DNA of 64,000 nucleotides from Clavelina lepadiformis. Its lineage: Eukaryota; Chordata; Ascidiacea; Aplousobranchia; Clavelinidae. Positions 24,354-35,100 of the stretch are shown here, piece by piece. The DNA lies in contig NC_135246.1 of assembly GCF_947623445.1 (NCBI RefSeq), positions 13,065,856 to 13,129,855 of the forward strand, written 5' to 3'. Every line of letters begins with the position of its first letter. The first letter of the stretch is position 1. The notes below the pieces were generated by a model that was given only the letters and a program-made list of their open reading frames with translations, searched no databases and was not told the DNA's origin. The translations under genes and the position numbers were made by a program.

Positions 24354-26250
24354 CTATATCTGTAAAAACAATTAAACATGTCACACATACAACCACATTT
24401 CTCCATTAGGTCAACTGTTGGCAGAATACAGATCGCTACTCCTAATATGGTAAAGTGCACTTACACCATCGACATCCAATAATGCTCCTCCTTTTTGTTT
24501 CATTTTATCTGATTTCGATATTGGCGGAGCTTTGTAAAAACTCCCACCTCCTCCTTCATCCTCCTCTGAGTCTTCTTCCTCCTCAGATTCATCGCTGCTG
24601 CCAAATAAATTCTCTTCGTTTTGTGCTGGTACAACATTACTACTGATGTCATCAAATGTGATGTCATGTTCATCATCTTGAGCGAAATTGTCATTAATTT
24701 TAGCTGAAAAATAAATTTGGTGTAAGTTTCTTTTAAATGTACATAACACAAAAACTAGCACTGTGGAGCATTCTAATCCAAGGGTGTGCTGAAAGTATTG
24801 TTTCTGAGGTCAAAGTGTTCCATAATTGTATTACATGAAATCATAAAAGTTGTAATGCACATTTTATTTTCGAAAGTGTAGTATTATACATTATTAAGTT
24901 GTAAGCCAACCATTATCAGGAAGTTCTCCGTATAACTTGAGATTTCTCGCTTCTTCAGCCGTGTACTTCATGATTACATCTGCTTTATGATCTTGATAAT
25001 CTCTTAACCCAATCAGAATAATGTCCGACTGATTTATCCACACCTAAACGAAACAGAAAATATTCTAGAATTTCCTTCAACTTCGAAGTAAATAATGCTT
25101 GTTGAAATCAGAGTAGTAATCAGTGAAATCATTTAGACCAGAGTCAAACCACTTCTCTTGCATACTGCAATCTGTTTTGGCTGACACAGTTACCTTTTGA
25201 CCGTCGTCAAATTGGATTAACTGGCTCAAGTCAAGCATTTGAAACTGCAAATGGAGTCATTACAACACTAGTTGACATGCAGCATATTGTACGAAAACGT
25301 TACGACAGGAGTTGGCGACTCCTTTGAACATTGTTCCAGTTTATGAACTGTTCACAATTTTGTGTGCCAAACTTTTTTTGTTTTGAACTATCTGATTTGA
25401 ACAGTAACCAGAAAACAGAAAATTTATTTAATCATTTTAATAATAGAAAACCAGCCTATAATGTATAGCACCAGAAAAGTCCTCTCAGGTGAGCACTCCA
25501 GTGAGTAATCAAACAGTTTGCAACTTTTCTCACGCAAGTGAACTCACATACGAGCAAAGTGTCCTCATGTAGCCAAGCCTTAAATCACCTGGCTTGCCAC
25601 AAATATACGGCACACAAAGATAATAAAAATTTCATAAAAATCAGTTAGATTAACATTCATGTGATAATTTTTAGGTTTAAATGACCTATAGATGAAAAAA
25701 GCACTCTGAATACACAAATTTTGCCAGCGAAATAGACATTGCCATGCACAAGTAGGAACATACTTTTTTCCGCAATTTTCCACGAATGTGACACAATCTT
25801 TTTGTTCCATCAAAACATAAAGCTTCTAGCCTCCCGTTTCCAAGCATTTTAATAACCTTCAAAAATTAAAAAAGCTCCTAAATATTTTCTTTTGGCAAAT
25901 GATGATGAAACTACCGTAAATTTACTTTATAGTTATAACAATAATTCTGTCAGTCATCAATAAGGCAGTAAATAATGGTTTTGTGCACTAGAATTTCAGA
26001 TGTTGACATATATAACTTTACAAGGCTGCACAGAACACGGATACAGTGGCATACATGTATACTGGTACCTGAGCATATTCTTGTCCATCTTCTTTGAAGA
26101 CAAGCTCTCTTTTTTCTCTGTCATTTTCATTTTTTCCACGGCGTCTGTTTTTACCTCCCTTTCCTTAAAAAAACGTAAAATACTGTCATTTCACTTATTT
26201 AAATCTAAAGACATGCAAATTGGCTCACTCTTACCTTTATTTTTTGGCAT
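24354..26250 (-). CDS. EIF1A: Translation initiation factor eIF1A, extended tail
   Basis: eIF1A is a small OB-fold protein bound to the 40S A site; it promotes scanning and, through its C-terminal tail, subunit joining by eIF5B. Six exons: 26235-26250, 26069-26163, 25764-25856, 24911-25043, 24465-24703, and a tiny last one at 24354-24359. They join in frame to 193 aa; human eIF1A has 144. The basic N-terminus [19 protein letters not shown] is canonical. It is followed by [47 protein letters not shown] and [17 protein letters not shown]. After the usual acidic ITFDDI the protein runs about 58 residues further, through a Glu/Asp/Ser block, a Gly run and a Lys-rich stretch, to LLDVDGI. That end comes from a two-codon exon (Ile, stop) after a strong GTAAGT donor and resembles the canonical DIDDI terminus. 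Without that splice the frame ends at 24411. eIF1AD is excluded by the N-terminus. Confidence 0.93.
25194..25244 (-). other. Candidate cassette exon in eIF1A intron 3
   Basis: 51 open bases between a TTTGCAG acceptor and a GTAACT donor on the minus strand. Flanking eIF1A exons meet at phase 0 and this segment is phase 0 at both sides, so inclusion would insert 17 residues ([17 protein letters not shown]) between RGKLRKK and VWINQ. That site lies inside the conserved OB fold, where known eIF1A proteins have no insertion. Spacing of ML, L, FD and K faintly echoes exon 3. It may be a decoy, an alternative exon or chance. Confidence 0.3.
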
Positions 26251-27938
26251 GCTTGTTCAACAATGTCTTTTATTCACTAACAGAATTTCACAGTTAACCA
26301 AAAAGGATTTTAATTTTTTCCTCAATAGGCTATTTAACAAAATTTGTTAAACAAACACAAAAGATGTAGAAACTGAAACAAGATAAGAAAAAAACTGATC
26401 ACACGATTGATATAAAATCGTATTTCATCATTTTCCATAAAACAGTAAAAATACTAGACTAGTTCCTACTGCAGTCTCATCCCCCGACTGGAAAGTACTT
26501 AAGACAGTTCTCTACAAAAAATTGTGTGTGCAAAGACAAAAATTTTGCTATCACGTTATGCACTAAAGCCTCAATTCTTTGTAGTGTGGTTCCCCATTTA
26601 TCATAAAAAGTGTGGCTGCTGCTATAGTCATAGTCCAGGGTTCATTCCATGTGATTACGCCGAAGATCTTCGCAATGAGCAATAAGTTAAACGGCATAAA
26701 AAGGAGCCAATTTACGTCTTGGGCTAACCACGGTGCATGACTGCAAATTCGCTTTGCTACATGAAAAAAGCAGTTGCCAGTTGGCATAACGTCTTTGGCG
26801 TAGCTAGCCTAGGCCTAACCAATTTTTTAGCGCATCATGCAGACTTTCCAGTAGGGCATGGCATCCATCCCGATCCAACTCCCATCATCATGTTTAAATG
26901 TCAGATCTCACTGACGAAACATTACAATCAATCCAGCAGGTTACTAGCCTTGAGCCTATAGCTTTAACAGAACTCAGTCATAACTTATGGAGTCAACAGA
27001 TTATACAAAAGCGCAAACATCAGCCAATCATCAAAATTCAAAAACAGGAAGCTAAAATAACAAAGAACAACACAAAATTGTGCAAGCTGACAAGACTGAT
27101 GTCACATTGCCACTTACATAATAAAAAAGTCCCACCACGTACAAGCCAAAACACGCAGCATCATACATTACGATTACCACTAAATCTGTGGCAGGCTATG
27201 TAGGCCTAGTGTGGTCACCGTGGTGTTCGTTTTGTCCTGGTTGCCACAAAACACCTTGTTAAAGCCACAAACTATTTCTTTGTTTCGTAGATGAGTTGGC
27301 GCCTGCTTCATTTGCAAGTTCGCTTTTAAAATGCTGGTATTTTAAGCAATTTGTTACAATAAATAAAAAAAAATTCAAGGAAATTGTTTCTGACTGACAA
27401 ATCGCTCTAACTGCTAATTTTGAATGTTTTTACAAATTCACTAAATAAAGTAGCTACTTTGATAGTTGGTAAAACAAAAGAAATCAGGGAAGAATTTTAA
27501 ATTTATGTACCTATATAAAATGTGGTATGTAAATAATATGGTTTTATCACGTGAACTGTCTCTTATGGCAGCGCTGCCGTTTACAAAATATTTTCAAACA
27601 TGTTAGTGGCATCCGTTGGTGGCACCGATACTACATTAACTTAGTTTAATTGTTTTAATATTAGTTAATTAATTATTAATTAATAATAATTAATAAATAC
27701 AGGCTACAGGGCGCTGTTTTGCGCAATGAAAAGAATTAAACATTTATTTTTATTTAATATATTTTTCTCCATTAACTGTGGCAAGCGAAAAGAATGGCGT
27801 TAACCTTGTTATAATAAAAAATAAGAAGAAATACCCTCACAAACAACCAACCACCCATGATAAATATCGCAAACAAACAAATAAAAATGCAGTAAAAGAA
27901 CACAAACAACGGTAATTAATAGCTTTCTTGGCGTTCAC
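26251..27938. other. Intergenic region between eIF1A and the CAP gene
   Basis: This 1.69-kb stretch holds the eIF1A promoter at its left side and the CAP-gene 3' flank at its right. An ATG-initiated plus-strand frame at 26898-27203 (101 codons, hydrophilic) has no recognisable family. A simple AT-rich run of TTAATTAAT units lies around 27658-27700. A TTTATT at 27743-27748 reads as AATAAA on the minus strand and could serve the CAP gene. Confidence 0.5.
27743..27748 (-). other. Candidate poly(A) signal of the CAP-domain gene
   Basis: The minus strand reads AATAAA about 190 bases after the stop codon of the CAP-domain gene. It is the nearest canonical signal on that strand; the neighbourhood is AT-rich, so chance occurrence is possible. 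Confidence 0.4.
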
Positions 27939-30771
27939 TTAGCTACATTTAGCTCCGGGGGGTCGACTAAAGCTGGGTAAAACATCACAGCTACACTCCC
28001 TGGAACCTTCGCATGACTCCTCCCAAGCTCCCCTAAAGTGTTCTGGTCTTGGGCAATAGATCACACAGTGTCCTTGACATTGTGGACTTCCACTTGATCC
28101 ATATCCACTACAGGAACAACTTGAATCGTTCCCATCGTGGCCGTTACAAACACCAAATCCGCAAATGGCTTCACAAACTTCTGCAAATGAGTAAAAAAAG
28201 TTTGGTAATGTTAATGTGAACTGAGTGAGTGTAATTGCAGTCTTTTGACTAAATTACGTTTTCTTTGTTCAAGATAGGTTATATAGTTTTACGTACCTGC
28301 GATTGGACTGCGTATGTTGGTAAAGACGTTTCTTTCTTTTTCAGCCCGGATTCGATACTGGGCCACTATAAAAGTTTGTGAATTAAATTGCTTCACTGCA
28401 CAAGCCACGCTGCTCGTTTCTCTCCAGATAATTTGAAGAAAAGAATCTGCAGAGTTAAAGATACACAAACTCATTTTGCAATATTTTTGTCAACACAGCT
28501 CTTTCTTATTGAACATCATGTGATATGTTTATGTTAACTACATCACAAAAATTGTTATTTTTTACAATCATTAAAAATCTATAAGATAGGCTATACATAC
28601 ACTAAGATCAACCCTAATCGTGTGGTTATTTATAAGCGCCATGTCTTAAGCTTATACCTGTTCCCAAGCCTTTTGGAGAGGTGTCGTAGTCATAGTCCAA
28701 GCCTTTTGCGTACCAGCCCACCACCGCGTCATTTACAGTTAACCTTCCATCGGATTTATACGCTAGGTTTTCTCCGACATCAAGAGCCCTGTCGATTCCT
28801 GCAACACAGTTTGATGTTGAATGCGTGGGTTTTGTAAATCAATCAAAAATCCGTCGAATGTTCATCATATTGTGGTATATATAGAACTGCAACTTTGTAG
28901 TCTTATAGGCTACATCTCACCACAGGAAAAACGATCCAAGAGATAACTCACCAGCACGAGAGTGTGTCAAGAAACTTGATGTGGAGACGCCATTGGCATA
29001 CGCCTGAGCAGAAATTTCAAGTTCTTTGTCGTATCTGAGCGGTTGTACTCCATGAAGACAACGATAATAATTATGAGCATTCAGGCATTGTGCAGCTATA
29101 GAGCTTCCAGGGTGTGAATTCCGGTCGCAAATTACAGTATTTTTATCCGGTTCTGTATAAGTCATAAACAGTTTGTTATCCAAAGCGTTAAAAGCTTATT
29201 AAATTATTTGAAGACTACAGGTCATGTAAACGCGGTTTAGCTCTTACCTGGTGATAAAGTTAATGGAACGTTAGGACGAAGATTTGGGGATAAAGCATGT
29301 GGCGCACTTGGACGAAGGTTTCCAAATTCAAGATGCTGGCTGGTAGAAGACCCATCGCATCGACTGCAAACATCGCAGCTTAAATTGCAATTACTTTGCA
29401 TCCAATCAAGATGTTCAGAATCATTTTGACAATACCCGAGTTTCGCCCAGTGGGGACAAGAAGAATGTCTGTCTTTGCAATCTGCAAATTCACATGCACA
29501 ATGATAAGCAAGCTACCATCATATAGTTTGTAATGAAAAGTGGTTTATGGTCCCTTAACCTGTAAGGTTTACCCACTTACACTACAAAGTCTGTTTCCTT
29601 GTGTATTACTTAACAGTGAACTTTGATAGACTTCAGCAATAATGACGCAGGAATGACTACTGTATAATCTGATTATATTTGAAGCTTCTTTGAACGAATA
29701 CATCAAGATAGAACACTGTGACAGCAACAGCATAAAGACACGTTGCGGCGTTGAACGTAGAAACCAAAAGGGACTGAATGAATCAAAATGCACGCACAGT
29801 AAGAGGGAAGCATCGATTACGTCACGCAGTGTTATGCTTCGCTGATTCGATAGACGAGAATTCTATGTCGTACACAATTTTATATTATATTAAGTGATAT
29901 ATTTATCCCAAGTTTATATACACTGCTATATGTCTTTTAGCTATACGTGGTCTTATCAGAATTTTAAGAAAGAAGTTCTGCAAAATTGTTTACATTTCAA
30001 GAGATGGGCTACTCGACACTATACTACTATAGCCTACATTAAGCTACTTACCGCTCGTGCATCTTGATATCGACATTGTGTTTGACAAGAAATTAGCACA
30101 GATGGTACAAACCCCACACGATCGTTTGCATTTCTCCCTCACGTGTTGACCGTATATCTCATGCTGGCAGTAATTGGGAGCAAGAAATATTGGGCACATG
30201 TTGCTTGAGTCTTGACATTCGGTTTCTGAAATACCAAAATCTTATTTCTGATCCATACTTTCAACATGTAGGCTATATTAGCAATATAGTTTGAATTCAT
30301 GACACCACCGCTATGTGTTTAATTGCTAAAGAACCGTCATGTATACATTTACCAAGTGTGTTAACGTTGTTTACCCGATACACATTCTTCGTGTTTCATG
30401 TTTTCACTGCATGGTTTGCAAGTTCCGCACGAACTTGGACATTGAGTTTTAACAACGATAGATAAAAAGCTAGTTCGGTTGCAAAAGCTCAGCAATTGCG
30501 AAAATCCACACCATTTGCTTCTGTCTTGGCAGACACCTATAGATATCAGATATATTCATGAAAATTGAGTTTAAGTAAATGCTTTGACAAAACACAATAA
30601 ATTGTTTGCGTAAGGAACAGTTAAATAAAATGGCTTACTGCAGGACTTTTCTGATCCTGTTTGGTAGAGTTGACCATTTAAACGACTGTACAAGATTTGC
30701 CGAAGAAAATTTCCAAAGACCTGTTGCATAGGAGCCAGAGCCGCAAAAGCGAGTAGAGTCCATATGTTCAT
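27939..30771 (-). CDS. Secreted ShKT x3 - CAP - EGF-like protein
   Basis: Eight exons: 30639-30771, 30375-30536, 30052-30225, 29248-29481, 28952-29152, 28658-28798, 28297-28446, 27939-28180 (478 aa). Exon 1 encodes a signal peptide (MNIWTLLAFAALAPMQQVFG). Exons 2, 3 and 4 each encode one ShKT-type six-cysteine module, starting VCQDRSKWC, ECQDSSNMC and DCKDRHSSCPHWAKLGYC and ending SCGTC, SCGVC and SCDVC. Exons 5-7 form a CAP (SCP/TAPS) domain with the landmarks AHNYYRC, THSRAG, DVGENLAYKS, VVGWYAKGLDYD and FLQIIW. The usual HFTQ histidine of the CAP cavity is not conserved (DSFLQ instead). The last exon is a cysteine-rich EGF-like tail ending AKCS. All seven introns are phase 1, the signature of exon shuffling. 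CAP-ShKT proteins occur in many animals as secreted, mucus or venom components; the role here is unknown. Confidence 0.9.
29529..29911 (+). repeat. Interspersed repeat family A, copy 2
   Basis: Near-identical to 3093-3470, in the same orientation, and lying in intron 3 of the CAP gene. Differences are scattered substitutions and a 5-base insertion near GCACGCACAG. The high identity between copies 26 kb apart points to recent spread. No clear duplication flanks it. Confidence 0.8.
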
Positions 30772-32181
30772 GTTGTACGAACCAGTGTCGTAACTGAATG
30801 AGTGCTGGGAAAATTAAGGATAAGAAAGACAAAAATTAAGATTAAATCTGAAATGTAGCATATTAAACAGTTTGTTTAATTAAAACAATTGATTTACTAG
30901 CAAAAACCTGCTCTTGCAAACTTATATACCGACTAACTTACACAAGCATTCTTGCTTCTGTCTGCAAATGCCTTTTAGGGACTCTTATTTTCCGAAGTCG
31001 GCCAAATAACTGCTGTGAAGCGAAAGACGCCCATCCGGGTATTTAAGTGGTTTGCGAGCAATAAGAAAACAGACTTCTCATAAAATAAAGTTATATAACT
31101 TCAACATATTACCTGGTCAATTGGTCACTAACTTGAAATAGATTGAGGTGAAAAGTTAATTTGGCGTAAGTAATATTTAAATTTCCGTAGTTTAGAACAG
31201 GTGCCGTTGACCAAATAAGACGAGAGCCGCCCCACTATTAGAGGTTACAATCATCACGAATTCGTTAATCATTCGTTCCAAAGCGTCAGGAAGAAGATTT
31301 TCTTCACGAGGCGCGCTTGCTTACCACTAAACGCACGCGCTACTCTATGTAAACCGTGGGCTGAGTGTGCTACATAGGTGATGTAACAATAGGTCAAGCG
31401 TAGGTCTACCGGTCACATCATTAGTACAATGTACAGTATAACTATCCAAACAGCATTACAAGGCTAGCGAGACCGTATAGTTAGTAGTTACACTGCATTA
31501 TGAAAAATGGTAAAACGGTATTGCACCCACGCTTAATTGCTCCGGCGAGCATAATTTGATGACGATTTTTTTATCAAAAAAGGTTTGTCAAGAGTGTATG
31601 TAAGTAAATCCTACATAGGTGCAATTCCAAGGGAACCAAAAATGATACGTTGAACAGTTTTGCATGTTGATGTCACATTAGGCTTCTATACTTCCTCACG
31701 TTAAAGGCAAAGCCTTGGAAACAACACGGATTTAATAAGCAATAAATGACAAAGTGAAATAACAATTGCAAAATGAGACCTTTAGTACAAATATTACAAA
31801 ACTTTACAGAAATATCAAAGTACCAGCTTGCAAAAAATGTATCAGCAAGACAAAAAACGTAAAAAACAGTAGAGTACAATATAATTCTAAGATACAAACC
31901 AATAAAAATACAGAAGCATTTTTAAAAATAAACACAGGAAAAACTTTATTTTGAAAATGTTTTTTTTTGCCAGGAGTAGGACGTTTGGACTTAAGCCAAC
32001 TCGTGGGAATTCAATAAGGTAATTATCTATTCTATGACATCAATATAAGAGGCCTTGCTTGCTGACAAATAAAGATAACTAACTGTTCGTCAGAGTTTCT
32101 TAATTGCACGTTTAATGTGTTGCTTTTAAAACTCATCATAAAGTTGCAAAACGAGTGGGATATCTGCGAGATTATTTCAGC
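30772..32181. other. Intergenic region, CAP gene promoter and CCDC13 3' flank
   Basis: This 1.4-kb region lies between two tandem minus-strand genes. A TTTATT at 31945-31950 reads as AATAAA for CCDC13. No exon, repeat or RNA gene was recognised. Confidence 0.5.
31945..31950 (-). other. Candidate CCDC13 poly(A) signal
   Basis: The minus strand reads AATAAA about 230 bases past the CCDC13 stop codon. The AT-rich context allows chance matches. Confidence 0.4.
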
Positions 32182-35100
32182 TCATTTCTTTGCAGTGAAG
32201 CTTCGCAAAGCTTCTATGAAGACCTGTTTCGTCTGTTTGGTCATTTCCTCGTACATTGTGATGTCATTTCGCTTGTTTCGCAAAGTGCTTTCCAGCGCTT
32301 CCTTGAGAGCGTTATTTTCATCTTTCTGTTGCAGGAGAGTGATTAAACGCGATATACAAATACTGCGGCTTAAACTGCGAGGTAATCGACATGGCAACGA
32401 ACTAGATACCTGAATCAAAAGTTGTGCCTGCAGCTCTTTGGAAGGTGTCACGCCTTCAGACTGGCTGGTGGCGTTCCCATCTGAAACAAATTTTGACTTT
32501 TTCCAAACTTATCGGAGACATCGACTTACTCCTTTTCATTCTAACAATATCATATCTCTCGCCAAGCAACGTGCATCGCCTAACGTTCTAACCTGACTTC
32601 AACGAATTCCTCAGTGTTTCAATTTGCAATTCCAAAGAGGCGGACTTCTTTTTTTGTTCATGGACTTCACCGATGCCTTGTTCGATCTTTTTGGCAGATT
32701 CCTCAAGCCTAGAATAACGAATTGTCATGTTAAAAATAAGTGTAAAAATTTGATTCTGTAAAATATTGTGTTCATGCGTCACAGTATTTGACATAGATTC
32801 TAATATTTATTTCAGTTACTTTAATAAATTATCTACGGGTACCTGCTGTTAAGACTTGACACCATTTTTACCAAGTGCTGAAGTTCGGTTTCAGAAGCGT
32901 CATAAAGAGTTTTTAGCTCGATGCATCGTTTCTGCAATTGCTCCACTTCGCCACTAAATAAAATATAGTAAAACTTCATCAAAATTAATGCAAATCAACG
33001 AATGGCTCCAGCTATAAAGCTAAAATGATTTGCAGATAACTGAAAATTACACTACCACAAAACACACCTGCTGTTAGATGAGGAAGGGGAAACTTGATTA
33101 TCAGTAATTTGATGCTGAAAAAAAGTCGCCATATCAAATTAATCCTATAAGTGCATTGAAACAGTAGAAGTGGGAAGCAACTATACCTGGCTATTGGATG
33201 GAGATGTAAACACTGCAAGAGGTTTGTGTTCATCTTCATCTAAACTGTCTGACATATTCACCTGATAAAGATTGCAGTGCAGATTATGAATGTGCACAGG
33301 TTTGCAAACAGGCTCACGCACCAAAGATGTAAAGACAGGAATTTCATTTAGGTGCAGAGCACTTAACTTAATTTACATAGGTAAGGTTGAACTGCTTTTT
33401 ACCAGCCAAGTGATAGCAATAAGCGCCATCATCTTGTAATTTACTTTCGTGGTTATCACTCCGATAGAAATTAGAAATGCGTGTTTACATCGTGAGATAG
33501 TTATGATCGAAAAATTATTTTTAAATCTGCAATATTACATCTTCCACTTTTACCTGTTCTTCCAGCTCTCGAATTCTTTGCTCCTTTTCAATGAGTACTT
33601 GTTTTATTCTAGTAATCTCCGCAGACTCTTGCTGCTTCCGATCATAAAGTTCTTTGTTTATCTGAATGATAGATTGACAAAGTTCTCGATATATCAATTA
33701 ATAACAGAGCTCAAATTTTGCTCTATGTAGATATGGCTTAAGTACGATAATGGAAGGTGATGACTTTATAAAACTGAGATGTAAATTATCAAACTTTGCA
33801 AGTAGCTAGTCTAACCTTAATTTCTGCTCTTGTGGAGCTGTCGTGTGATGCAGAACTTCGTTCCAACATCTTCTGAAGAGATTCCTGTTGCCGCATTAGT
33901 GTTGCTATCAATTCGTTATCATGTGTTCCCTTATCAGTTAACATGGCAATCTGTAGCACAAAATTTTAAAACAAAATTTGAAATAGTGAATATACAGCTA
34001 GAAACTTAAAACAAACATCACTAATACATAGGCAAGACATATAGATCTACAATTTGTACAAACTAACAGCAACCTAATGATATAAACTATAAAATAATAA
34101 CCAAGTACTTGGGATTTTTGTGACTTTATTTCTGATATTAAAACTTTACTTCTTGCTTTAGATGCTTCCAATTTGCGGTTAGTTTCAGACAATTGTTCTT
34201 GTAGCTTTGATAAGTTTTCCTTTAATGCCTGATCAAAAATCAGCAAATAATAAATTTGAAACATTACCAATACCACAAACACTGAAGATAATCACATAAC
34301 TAACGTTATCTAACTGATAGTTAAAATTTCTTTTTCAAACAAACATCTGTTAATTTACTTTAAAAAACACCTAAAGTAAAACATGAATCAAAATAAAACC
34401 AGTTACATCAGCTTGCTCTCTGCGAGTTATTTCCATTGTCTTGATTCTGGCGATATTTTTATCAAGTTTGGGGTTTACATCTAGATCAGCTTTCAGTTTC
34501 TGTTCCAATTCCCTGAAAAAAGTGAAGAAAGCACGATACAATACCGTTCTACGCAAGTATGTAAACATTTTACTCAGCAGAAAATTCCAGCATGTTGGAA
34601 GTTTAAAAACTACAATGAGAGAAGAAGATGATTTACCTTATTCGGTTTTGCAACGCAATCACTTGCTGTGCACGACCCCTGTATCCCTGCCCTCCGTTAT
34701 TCAACAGAGCTTGCAAGTTGGCCTGGTTTTCACCAGTTTCTTGACTCAAAACCTGGATTTATTCAAACAAATTGCTAAGTGTATTAACTGAATAATAGAT
34801 ATGGAACTATGTTACATAGCATAATAGACTAAACTTGAGGTATATGTTTCAGTGTTCTGCTTCAACGTAAATCTTAATAGATAGAAAAAATAAGAAGATA
34901 ATTCCATTACCGATAAAATCGAAAACTTAGCTGAGCCCAATCATACCTTGAGAGCTATTTTCATGTCTTGCTTAAGTGCTTGAATTTGATTTCTGTATTC
35001 TGTTGTTTTAAGGTTAGCCTGATTAAGTTGGTCCTGCAATTCTTCCATTGTTTCATTGTTTGGTGATTTTAAGCTTCCCGACAATGATTGGTGCATAACT

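Noticed and set aside
25580-25813. Minus-strand frame reading [10 protein letters not shown]
   Set aside because: It is an out-of-frame shadow of eIF1A exon 3 (25764-25856), whose true frame encodes the conserved [10 protein letters not shown].
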